8,044 bases of DNA. Origin: Gp6-AA40 sp036742665. GTDB taxonomy: Bacteria; Acidobacteriota; Vicinamibacteria; Vicinamibacterales; UBA2999. Positions 1-6,409 of the stretch are shown in pieces; within the stretch, counting starts at the first letter, position 1; every line of letters begins with the position of its first letter. The notes beneath the pieces were generated by a model. It saw only the letters and a list, made by a program, of their open reading frames with translations. It had not been told where the DNA came from and made no database searches. A program made the translations under genes and the position numbers. Where the stretch lies: assembly GCA_036742665.1 (NCBI GenBank), contig DAINQP010000242.1:1-8044 (forward strand), in the 5' to 3' direction.

Positions 1-71
1 CGCCTCAAAGGCGACAACTTCGGCTTAGAGTCCACACCAGCGTCCCTGCCTCCGAACGCCCCCGTGGCCCG

Positions 72-1094
72 TTACTTGTAAGCCACGGCCGCTGCGGACG
101 GTCCTGCCAGCGGGATGAGGTCGAAACGCGTGAATCCCGCTTGCCCGCACCACGCTCGAAAATCGGCCCCGGTGTAGTCGGAGGCATCCCCGAACTCGAT
201 CAGCATGTTCAGCGACATCAGCAGACCGAATGCGTTTTCGCGCCGGGCATCGTCAATGACGTTCTCGACCGCGATGAGCGCGCCGCCCTCGGGCAACGCC
301 TCGTACGCCTTTCGAATGAGCTGCAGCTTCTGCTCCTCATTCCAATCGTGGAGGACGTTGCCCATCGTCACGACGTCGGCGTGCGGCAACGGATCGACGA
401 AGAAGTCACCCGAGACGACCTGAATGCGATCAGCAAGACCGGCGCGGTCGATCGCGTTCTTCGCGTGAACTTTCACCGGAGGAAGATCGAACGTCTGGAA
501 GCGGAGATGCGGGTGCCGCGCTGCGACCAGCCGCGATAACAGTGCGAGCGCCCCACCGACATCGGTCACAGTCCGATACCGCGCGAAGTCGAATCGTTCG
601 GCCAGCAAGCTGAAATTTCCTGCCTGAAGGCCTGTCATCGCCCGAAGAAACTCACCGAGCCTGAGTTCGTCGGCGTAGAGCTCAGCGAACATCGGCTTGC
701 CCGTGAGCTTGATCTCGTTCTGCGGCTTGCCTGTTCTCAGCGCTTCCCCCAGGCTGTTCCAGTAGCCAAACAGCCGCGAATTGAACATCTCGGGCATGCC
801 ACCGATGTAGGTGGGACTCTGCTTGACGAGAAACGCTGCTGTCTCAGGCGTATTCCGATACCTGCCCGCGGGTCCATCACCATCGCGATGCAGGAAGCCG
901 AGCGCGACCAGCGCATCGAAGAAGTCGTATCGGCCTCGAGGATGAACTCCAAGCGCCTCTCCAAGGTCCTCCGCCGTTAGGGAACGATCGCCGAGTGTGG
1001 AAAAGAGATCGAATTCGACTCCGGTGAGCAAGACCTTCGAGGCCCAGAAGCCTGTGGCCGTCTGCATGATGTGCGTCGGATCGAGCTGATTCAT
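72..1094 (-). CDS. SAM-dependent O-methyltransferase, COMT/ASMT-like
   Basis: The 340-residue product looks like a small-molecule O-methyltransferase of the caffeate/hydroxyindole OMT class, which transfers methyl from S-adenosylmethionine to a hydroxyl. An N-terminal winged-helix dimerisation region covers about residues 10-95 (GVEFDLFSTLGDRSLTAEDL). A class I Rossmann methyltransferase domain covers about 160-340. SAM-binding motif I is at 178-184, the acidic ribose-binding Asp is D203 in TFDLP, and GDFF lies at 229-232. The LHDW motif at 248-251 holds H249, aligning with the catalytic His of plant COMT. GGALIAVENV at 270-279 is the usual post-motif strand. Motif I reads DVGGALA, where family members keep a further glycine after DVGG. 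The length is normal and the frame is intact. An AGGA lies 5-6 bases before the ATG. The gene stands alone behind a hairpin that follows the DUF502 gene. The substrate cannot be told from the sequence. Confidence 0.9.
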   Translation of the reverse strand: MNQLDPTHIMQTATGFWASKVLLTGVEFDLFSTLGDRSLTAEDLGEALGVHPRGRYDFFDALVALGFLHRDGDGPAGRYRNTPETAAFLVKQSPTYIGGMPEMFNSRLFGYWNSLGEALRTGKPQNEIKLTGKPMFAELYADELRLGEFLRAMTGLQAGNFSLLAERFDFARYRTVTDVGGALALLSRLVAARHPHLRFQTFDLPPVKVHAKNAIDRAGLADRIQVVSGDFFVDPLPHADVVTMGNVLHDWNEEQKLQLIRKAYEALPEGGALIAVENVIDDARRENAFGLLMSLNMLIEFGDASDYTGADFRAWCGQAGFTRFDLIPLAGPSAAAVAYK

Positions 1095-1180
1095 TGATTC
1101 CTGTACGGGGATGGGAGGAACCGTGGGCGACTAAGGTTACGCTCGAGTATGGAACAGTCTGACTTCGGAGCGCCAGTCCT

Positions 1181-1208
1181 CTGACGGCAGCATCGGCGCT
1201 GTCGTCAG
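1181..1208 (-). terminator. Hairpin after DUF502 gene, possible terminator
   Basis: Arms CTGACGGCAGC (1181-1191) and GCTGTCGTCAG (1198-1208) flank a 6-base loop. They make an 11-bp stem with one wobble on the plus strand, or one A-C mismatch in minus-strand RNA. The structure starts 11 bases past the DUF502 stop codon and before the methyltransferase start, where a terminator is expected. No U-tract follows on the minus strand, so it is not a canonical intrinsic terminator. It could instead act as an RNA-stabilising 3' end or a Rho-associated structure. Confidence 0.4.
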
Positions 1209-1219
1209 CCAGTGCCTGC

Positions 1220-1891
1220 TCAGCCTGCTTGCGCTGCGCACTCGCTGAGACGAGCGGGTCGCTCCGTCGCATCGCGGCCACGAGGTCTCTCGACCCTGAA
1301 CCCCATTGCGAGATTGATCGCTTGTGTGAACGGGACGTCGAGGATGTGCACGCGTTCACGGCCGAGAACGTAAACGGCTCCGGCGAGCGGTGTGGGCACC
1401 GAGGGCACGAAAACCGTGTATTGCCCGTCGTCGTGTTCTTCGATGATGAAGCCTGGGACCAGCGCATCCTCGATTTCGACCATTGCCGGTTTCCAAGCGT
1501 TCTCGTCACTGTCTCCAGCCAATCGCTGCGTCAGACTGCGCAGCAGGCTGTAGCCGGGAAGTTTTTCAAGGAACACCCTCTCGGCACGTTCGCGAATCGC
1601 GTGCCCAGTCCGGGTCCGCACCGACATTCCAACGAGGAAGCAAACCACCAGCACCAGGCCGAGCGAGAACAACTCCTGGGCAGGGATCCACGCCGGGAAC
1701 AACGCGGCGAGAGGTTCCATCAGGGTCGCGACCGACTGCATGGCCTTGAGCAGCAGCAGTAATGCCAGATAGACCGGCGCAACAATAAACAACCCGCCGA
1801 CGACTGTGCTACTGATGAATTCGCGCGCGTATCTCGTGCTGGGTCCCCATCGACTTCCATCACGAGGGCGCGAGCTCTGATGCTGTGTCAT
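1220..1891 (-). CDS. DUF502 family inner-membrane protein
   Basis: The 223-residue product matches the DUF502 family of bacterial membrane proteins, whose function is unknown. Two hydrophobic segments are visible, at about 28-49 (VVGGLFIVAPVYLALLLLLK) and 74-92 (LFSLGLVLVVCFLVGMSV). A basic stretch (RTRTGHAIRERAERV) and the family-typical LPGYSLLRSL at about 111-120 follow. The beta-rich soluble C-terminal domain has the hallmark FVPSVPTPLAGAVYVLGRE (161-180) and ends with ILDVPFTQAINLAMGF. The start chosen is the ATG at 1891, giving a family-like short N-terminus, although its ribosome binding site is weak. A TTG at 1969 would add 26 residues, but the purine-rich stretch there sits too close or too far from it. 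The gene lies 130 bases downstream of the kinase on the same strand and may be co-transcribed with it. Confidence 0.85.
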   Translation of the reverse strand: MTQHQSSRPRDGSRWGPSTRYAREFISSTVVGGLFIVAPVYLALLLLLKAMQSVATLMEPLAALFPAWIPAQELFSLGLVLVVCFLVGMSVRTRTGHAIRERAERVFLEKLPGYSLLRSLTQRLAGDSDENAWKPAMVEIEDALVPGFIIEEHDDGQYTVFVPSVPTPLAGAVYVLGRERVHILDVPFTQAINLAMGFRVERPRGRDATERPARLSECAAQAG

Positions 1892-2021
1892 GTCGAGGCA
1901 CGTGAGGCAGGTCGCGTGCAAAACCCAGGGCGCACGATCGCTGCCTGTATCGAATAGAGACCTGTCCAAACCCTCCGCTTCTCTCCGGTCTCAACGGCGC
2001 GGCTCCGAAATAGCGTGGCTT

Positions 2022-2936
2022 CTAAGAAATCACCCGGCGCCGCAGCGACGAGCGCGCCGGCCAGATCGATTCCAGGTAGGCGTCGATCGCGGCGCACATG
2101 ATCTCAATGGATTGATGGCGCCTGGCAGGGATCCGATCCACCGCCGTGAGCAGGATGTTGCGCAGCTCGCTGTCCATATCGCGCTCCGAGGTGATGCACG
2201 CTGAGACCTCGCCGCCCAGAGTCCACTGATACCCCGCGATCATCGTGTACAGGACCGCCCCTAGGGAGAACACGTCGGCGCGGCCGTCGGGCACCTGTTC
2301 GGTCACCTCTGGCGCCGAGAATCCGGACGTCGTTGGCGGGTTGTAGGACACGCCGTGCCCGTGGCGTGCGACCTCGTACGCCGACTCGAAGTCGACGATG
2401 CGGACGACCGGGATGCCCCCGTCTGCGCGGTAGAGGATGTTCATCGGATTCAGGTCAACGTGAATGATGCCGATCCCGTGCAGTGCCTCGAGCGCTGCGC
2501 CCACCGCGAGCGAGGTCCTGAGATGGCCAACCAGCCGATCAGACCTGCGTTCCGCGTCGATCGTCCTCGCCAGCGGCCACTCGTCGAAGAATGACATCAG
2601 CACGAACGTGCGTCCATCCTGCACGCGTCCGTGATCCAGCAGCAGCGGGAAGTGGCGCGAGGTTGACAGCTCCTTGTTGATCGTGGAGAGCACCCCGGCT
2701 TCGTTCACCAGGTTCTGCTCGTAGACGATCCCCGGCCGGGTCGTCACCTTGAGCAGCGCGCGGCTGTTCGTCTCGAGGTCCTGCCCCACGTACAACTGGT
2801 GCCTGACGTGCTCGACGGACGCGTGGCCGCTCCGCTCCGTGCCCAGACGTTGAACATTCCGGAGACGCTTCAGCTGCGACGAGTGCAGCTCGGCGGGCAA
2901 CACGTCGCGACCGGCCACGTCCCCATTGTGCGACAT
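2022..2936 (-). CDS. Ser/Thr-type protein kinase with DFE motif
   Basis: This 304-residue soluble product is a single eukaryotic-like kinase domain with no membrane segment or sensor domain. From the chosen ATG at 2936, the visible landmarks are the beta-3 lysine K63 in ALLKVTT, the alpha-C glutamate E79 in NEAGVL, the catalytic loop HVDLNPMNIL (H159, D161, N166), the metal-binding motif DFE at 182-184, APE at 208-210, and RADVFSLG with D221. All phosphotransfer residues are therefore present. Three features deviate: the glycine-rich loop is barely recognisable (QLYVGQDLETNSR), DFG is DFE, and the usual lysine of HRDLKP is asparagine. I recall DFE also in kinase domains of class III lanthipeptide synthetases, but no cyclase domain is present here. 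The frame stays open to 3158, but that extension overlaps the Nudix gene antisense and shows no kinase sequence. An AAGGG lies 8 bases before the chosen ATG. The substrate is unknown; small-molecule phosphorylation is also possible. Confidence 0.85.
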   Translation of the reverse strand: MSHNGDVAGRDVLPAELHSSQLKRLRNVQRLGTERSGHASVEHVRHQLYVGQDLETNSRALLKVTTRPGIVYEQNLVNEAGVLSTINKELSTSRHFPLLLDHGRVQDGRTFVLMSFFDEWPLARTIDAERRSDRLVGHLRTSLAVGAALEALHGIGIIHVDLNPMNILYRADGGIPVVRIVDFESAYEVARHGHGVSYNPPTTSGFSAPEVTEQVPDGRADVFSLGAVLYTMIAGYQWTLGGEVSACITSERDMDSELRNILLTAVDRIPARRHQSIEIMCAAIDAYLESIWPARSSLRRRVIS

Positions 2937-2960
2937 CCCGAGTACCCTTCTCGAAGCGTG

Positions 2961-3461
2961 ATGATTTGTTTCGATCAGGGAAACCACCGTTTCAACTATC
3001 GAGTCGTTGGCGTGGCCATACACGACAACTCGGTCTTGTTGCACCGTGCCGGCGGAGAACCCTTTTGGACCTTGCCAGGCGGTAGAGCCGAGCACGGCGA
3101 AGCGGCCGAGCAGACGCTCACGCGCGAGATGCGCGAGGAGCTCGACACGGATGTTCACGTCGATCGTTTGTTATGGGTCGTCGAGAACTTCTTCGAATAC
3201 GCCGGCTTGAGTTACCACGAGCTCGCGCTGTACTTCGCGATTCGCTTTTCTCCGGGAAGTGCGCCTCTTCGCGCGGACACGTTCGACTGCATCGATGCGG
3301 GTGTGCCGCTGAGATTCACGTGGTTCCCCGTGCAGCGCGAGGCACTCGTCGCACTTCCCGTGGCGCCTGCGTTTCTCGCCGCAGGGCTGACCGACCTGCC
3401 GCGGTCAGTACAGCACCTTGTTCACCGTGACAACGTTCCGCGGCCGTCGCCTTCTGTGTGA
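2961..3461 (+). CDS. Nudix hydrolase
   Basis: The 166-residue product is a Nudix-fold pyrophosphohydrolase, which cleaves a nucleoside diphosphate linked to another group with a divalent metal. The Nudix box starts at G41: G, five residues, E47, seven residues, then REMREE at 55-60. It fits GX5EX7REUXEE, and the catalytic glutamates E56, E59 and E60 are all present. The box's final glycine is aspartate (D62). Around it are the usual N-terminal strands (FNYRVVGVAIHDNSVLLHRA), the FWTLPGGR turn, and WVVENFFEYAGLSYHELALYF (72-92), which resembles a common bacterial subgroup of unassigned substrate. The start is the ATG at 2961; an adjacent GTG at 2958 is an alternative. The frame is open back to 2799, but that part runs antisense through the kinase gene. 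No clear ribosome binding site precedes the start. The gene diverges from the kinase and converges on the permease with a 21-base gap. Confidence 0.9.
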   Translation: MICFDQGNHRFNYRVVGVAIHDNSVLLHRAGGEPFWTLPGGRAEHGEAAEQTLTREMREELDTDVHVDRLLWVVENFFEYAGLSYHELALYFAIRFSPGSAPLRADTFDCIDAGVPLRFTWFPVQREALVALPVAPAFLAAGLTDLPRSVQHLVHRDNVPRPSPSV

Positions 3462-3482
3462 CGAGCTCGCGCGATCAGTGAT

Positions 3483-5927
3483 CTACTCGGCGCGTAACGC
3501 CTCGCCGGGGTTCACCGACGCGGCACGGCGTGCCGGTACAAGGCTGGCCAGTACCGCCACGATCATGAACATCACCGCACCGCCAATGAACGACAGCGGA
3601 TCGAGCGGCTGCACCCCGTAGAGCAGGCCGGCGAGCAGCCTGGTCGCGAGCGATGAGGCCAGCAGACCGAGGGCCGCCCCGATGACGAGGGGTCTCGTCG
3701 CGGTCGCGAGGATCACACGCACGACCTGCATACGCAGTGCGCCAAGCGCCATGCGAACACCGATCTCGCGCGTGCGCTGCATGACGGTGTACGACGCAAG
3801 GCCATACAGCCCGAGCGCCGCGAGAAACGCGCCGACGAGGGCCACGCCCCCGGCGAGCCACGACGCGAGTCGATGCGGCAGCAGCGTGACGGCCGTCACA
3901 TCCGCAAGCGTAGCGGCGTACGACAGCGGCAGGTTCGGATCAATCTCGGCAACCATTGCACGCATCTGTGGCAGCACGCTGGTGCCATTCGAGCGGATCA
4001 GCAGCCGCATCACGGCCTCGTTGGTTTGCGCCGCGGGAATGTAGACAAACGGCGACGGATCTTCCCCGATGGTTCGATACTTGGTGTCGCGAACGACGCC
4101 AATGACTTCCAGCGGACGACGGCTGATGCCCTGCAGCAACAGCTGTCCCACCGGATCCCGTCCCGGCCACGCGCGTCTCGCCATCGTCTCGTTCACAATC
4201 GCGACAGCTGGCGAACCCGCGCGATCGCGTTCGTCGAACGTACGGCCGTGCGACAGCGGCAGGCGCAGCACGCGGAAGTAATCAGCCGAGACAAAGTTCC
4301 GGCTGACCGTGATGGCGCGATCATCGCCCTGTTGGCCCGGCAGCCATACACGGCCGCCCTCGCGCTCGCGTGTCAGCGGCACGACTCGCGCCAGCGCTGC
4401 CGATTCCACTCCCGGCAGCCGCTGCACGCGCGCCAGCAGATCCTCAAAGAAGACGCGAGGCGCCGTGGGCGCGTATCCACCCAGCCGAAGATCGAAATCG
4501 GCCACATCCACGCCAGCGATCGTGAAGCCCGGATCGATCGCATTGGCGTTGACCAGCGATCGTCCGAGGAGCACGGCCGTCACCACCAGCAGCATCGACA
4601 GCGCCATCTGCGCCGCCACAAGCACCTGACGGGCGCGCAAGCGCCTCGGCGCCCCGCCGCTCGTTGGCTTCATCGCCGTTGCAAGATCGATCCGGGTCGC
4701 CTGCGCGGCTGGAAGCAGTCCGCAGAGCATCACCGTCAGTACTGCGAGGACGACTGAGAACAGCGTGACCCGCCAATCCACGGAAACGTTGTAAGTCACT
4801 TCGAGACGGAACATCGGCGCCAGTTGTCCGAGCAGCACGATGCCCCACCACGCCACCAGCAGTCCCACTGCCGTCCCGGCCGCGGCGATAACGAGGCTCT
4901 CGGCAACGAGCATCCGGATCAGGCGCATACGATTGGCGCCGAGCGCGAGACGGAGGGACATTTCCCGTGTACGACTGATGCTGCGGGCCAGCACCATGCC
5001 GCCAACACTGGTGCATGCGACGAGGAGCACGAGCCCGGTCAGTGCGGCAACGAGCGCAAGGTATCTGGCGATCGGCGATCGGCCGTCCACAGGCAGCGCC
5101 GCCGCGGGCTCCACATCGAGCCCATGCCGGCGATTGTCCTCGGGGTACTCGCGGGCGAGTTCAGTAGCAATCCGCAGCATGTCGGCTTTCGCCTGCGCGG
5201 AGCTGACGCCGTCCTTCAGTCGGCCGATCCCCATCAGCCACTGCTGACCACGCCGACCGAAACGCCGAAGGTTGTCACCATCAGGAAACGCCGTGAGCGG
5301 CATCCAGATGGCCGTAGCGTCGATGTTATGGCCGTTGAATCCCGCGGCAGCCACGCCAACGATCCTGAGCACCCGGCCATTCACCGGCAGCGATCTGCCA
5401 AGGATCTTGTCGTCACCGCCGAACTGCGTTCGCCACATTCGGTGACTGATGATGGCTACCGTCGCCGGCGCGGTAAGCGGCATGTCCTCTGAGACAAACG
5501 CGCGGCCGAACGCCATCGGGGTGCCAAGCACCGAGAAGTAGTTGGGGGTGACATAGGCGCCCATTACACGCATCGCACGTGTACCGTCGCCCACTCCGAC
5601 CGCGTCGCCACTGCGAGCAGCGGCGAGCGACTGAAACACGGTCTGCCTTTGCACGTAGTCCTGATAGTTCGGGAACGAGAACGTGGTGAAGCCGTCGGCG
5701 GCGGAGGGGCCCGGGCCCGCCATGTCCACGCGCCCTATCTCGACAAGCCGCTCGGGCTCGGCGATGCCGGGCCAGGGGCGAAACAGGTAAGCGTCGGCGA
5801 CGCCAAACATTACCGCTGTACCGCCGATGCCGGTCGCGAACGAGAGCACCGCCGTGAGGAGGAATAGCGGACTGGCGCGCAACGTCCGCACAGCCAGGCC
5901 GAGGTCACGCCACATCTCGAACCCCAT
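3483..5927 (-). CDS. ADOP-type duplicated ABC permease (FtsX/MacB-like)
   Basis: The 814-residue product has the acidobacterial duplicated orphan permease layout: two MacB-like periplasmic domains and two FtsX modules in one chain. Membrane segments are at about 21-45, 286-310, 341-368, 386-406, 433-455, 688-712, 746-770 and 779-799, giving eight. The periplasmic domains span about 46-285 and 456-687. The FtsX modules repeat a shared cytoplasmic motif, TREMSLRLALGANRMRL (320-336) and TREIGVRMALGALRMQV (719-735), which shows the internal duplication. The C-terminus, LVPARRAASVNPGEALRAE, is family-typical. The start is the second of two tandem ATGs, four bases after GGGAGG; the first, at 5930, is only one base away from it. 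An upstream TTG at 6062 would run through the intergenic region and is rejected. No prefix domain precedes the first membrane helix. No ATPase gene is in view. Substrate export or a mechanotransmission role is inferred from MacB and unproven. Confidence 0.93.
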   Translation of the reverse strand: MGFEMWRDLGLAVRTLRASPLFLLTAVLSFATGIGGTAVMFGVADAYLFRPWPGIAEPERLVEIGRVDMAGPGPSAADGFTTFSFPNYQDYVQRQTVFQSLAAARSGDAVGVGDGTRAMRVMGAYVTPNYFSVLGTPMAFGRAFVSEDMPLTAPATVAIISHRMWRTQFGGDDKILGRSLPVNGRVLRIVGVAAAGFNGHNIDATAIWMPLTAFPDGDNLRRFGRRGQQWLMGIGRLKDGVSSAQAKADMLRIATELAREYPEDNRRHGLDVEPAAALPVDGRSPIARYLALVAALTGLVLLVACTSVGGMVLARSISRTREMSLRLALGANRMRLIRMLVAESLVIAAAGTAVGLLVAWWGIVLLGQLAPMFRLEVTYNVSVDWRVTLFSVVLAVLTVMLCGLLPAAQATRIDLATAMKPTSGGAPRRLRARQVLVAAQMALSMLLVVTAVLLGRSLVNANAIDPGFTIAGVDVADFDLRLGGYAPTAPRVFFEDLLARVQRLPGVESAALARVVPLTREREGGRVWLPGQQGDDRAITVSRNFVSADYFRVLRLPLSHGRTFDERDRAGSPAVAIVNETMARRAWPGRDPVGQLLLQGISRRPLEVIGVVRDTKYRTIGEDPSPFVYIPAAQTNEAVMRLLIRSNGTSVLPQMRAMVAEIDPNLPLSYAATLADVTAVTLLPHRLASWLAGGVALVGAFLAALGLYGLASYTVMQRTREIGVRMALGALRMQVVRVILATATRPLVIGAALGLLASSLATRLLAGLLYGVQPLDPLSFIGGAVMFMIVAVLASLVPARRAASVNPGEALRAE

Positions 5928-6063
5928 CATGCCTCCCGGAATCTGCACGGGCTTTGGACGTCTGCGGCCTCCGGAACGTTGGCTCCCTGGACGGTCTGGG
6001 GAAGTAAGGCAACGCTTCCGCTCACTTAGATCGTCTAAGGGACGCGAAGGGCGGAAACACAAG
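5928..6063. promoter_or_regulatory. Divergent promoter region between permease and padR
   Basis: These 136 bases separate the start codons of the leftward permease and the rightward regulator, so the promoters of both probably lie here. GGGAGG just before 5930 serves the permease. A weak GGAAA at 6053-6057 lies six bases before the regulator start. I could not find a convincing sigma-70 -35/-10 pair on either strand. An imperfect direct repeat, TGGACGTCTGCGG (5955-5967) and TGGACGGTCTGGGG (5988-6001), and a perfect inverted repeat at 6025-6039 are inside. Confidence 0.6.
6025..6039. promoter_or_regulatory. Inverted repeat CTTAGA-TCG-TCTAAG, putative PadR operator
   Basis: Perfect 6-bp half-sites flank a 3-base spacer, 24 bases upstream of the padR start codon and about 97 bases from the permease start. 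PadR proteins bind as dimers to short palindromes near their own promoters, so position and symmetry fit an autoregulatory site. That this regulator binds here is inference. I noticed no second full copy in the window. Confidence 0.5.
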
Positions 6064-6408
6064 ATGGCCGTCAGGGACTTCGATCTGATTCAAGGCACGC
6101 TCGACCTGCTCGTGCTCAAGTGCCTCGCCACGGGGGCCAATCACGGATACGGCATCGCGATGCGCATCCATCAACTCTCGGCCGATGCCCTGCGGATCGA
6201 GGAAGGGTCGCTCTACCCGGCTCTGTACCGCATGGAGGAGCAAGGGCTCATCGAGTCGGAATGGGGCATGACTGAGAACAACCGTAGGGCGAAGTTCTAC
6301 TCACTGACCCGCAAGGGACGGACGGTTGCCGATGCCGAGCTCGACAGCTGGCTGCGCCTTTCGAAAGCTGTCACACGTGTACTCCGCGCGCTGGAGCAGG
6401 GAGCCTGA
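6064..6408 (+). CDS. PadR-family transcriptional regulator, acidobacterial type
   Basis: This 114-residue DNA-binding protein consists of a winged helix-turn-helix and a short dimerisation helix. The sequence shows the PadR hallmarks in order: GTLDLLVLKCLATGANHGYGI (11-31), the recognition-helix region EEGSLYPALYRMEEQGLI (46-63), the wing RRAKFYSLTRKGR (74-86) and a C-terminal helix after 88. No separate ligand-binding domain is present, as in the short PadR class expanded in Acidobacteria next to duplicated orphan permeases. The ATG at 6064 gives the standard N-terminus (MAVRDFDLIQGTLDLL); the frame upstream of it is intergenic. The next gene starts one base after its stop codon, so regulator and permease are almost certainly one transcript. 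It likely represses its own operon, and perhaps the divergent permease, through the palindrome at 6025-6039. The inducer is unknown. Confidence 0.95.
   Translation: MAVRDFDLIQGTLDLLVLKCLATGANHGYGIAMRIHQLSADALRIEEGSLYPALYRMEEQGLIESEWGMTENNRRAKFYSLTRKGRTVADAELDSWLRLSKAVTRVLRALEQGA
6398..6403 (+). promoter_or_regulatory. Ribosome binding site inside the padR 3' end
   Basis: AGGGAG lies six bases before the ATG at 6410, within the last codons of padR. It fixes the start of the second permease and suggests translational coupling, since the padR stop (6406-6408) falls between site and start. Confidence 0.65.
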
Positions 6409-6409
6409 G

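Noticed and set aside
877..1509. Minus-strand ORF of 210 codons spanning the gap between two genes
   Set aside because: It overlaps both the methyltransferase and DUF502 in another frame, and its composition is non-protein-like (Ser/Arg-rich).
1229..1762. Plus-strand ORF of 177 codons
   Set aside because: It is the antisense shadow of the DUF502 gene, which carries the family motifs.
2937..3158. N-terminal extension of the kinase frame
   Set aside because: It lies antisense over the Nudix gene and shows no kinase sequence; the ATG at 2936 has a plausible ribosome binding site.
3462..3482. Terminator between the convergent Nudix and permease genes
   Set aside because: Only short palindromes (CGAGCTCG; GATCA-G-TGATC) are present, with no stable stem or U-tract.
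3873..4757. Plus-strand ORF of 294 codons inside the leftward permease
   Set aside because: It is antisense to a well-supported permease, its Arg/His/Gln-rich product resembles no family, and long shadow ORFs are common in GC-rich DNA.
4824..5492. Plus-strand ORF of 222 codons
   Set aside because: It is another antisense shadow of the same permease, with low-complexity charged composition and no domain.
5931..6062. TTG-initiated 45-residue extension of the leftward permease
   Set aside because: It would run through the operator region, has no family match, and GGGAGG points to the ATG pair at 5927-5930.
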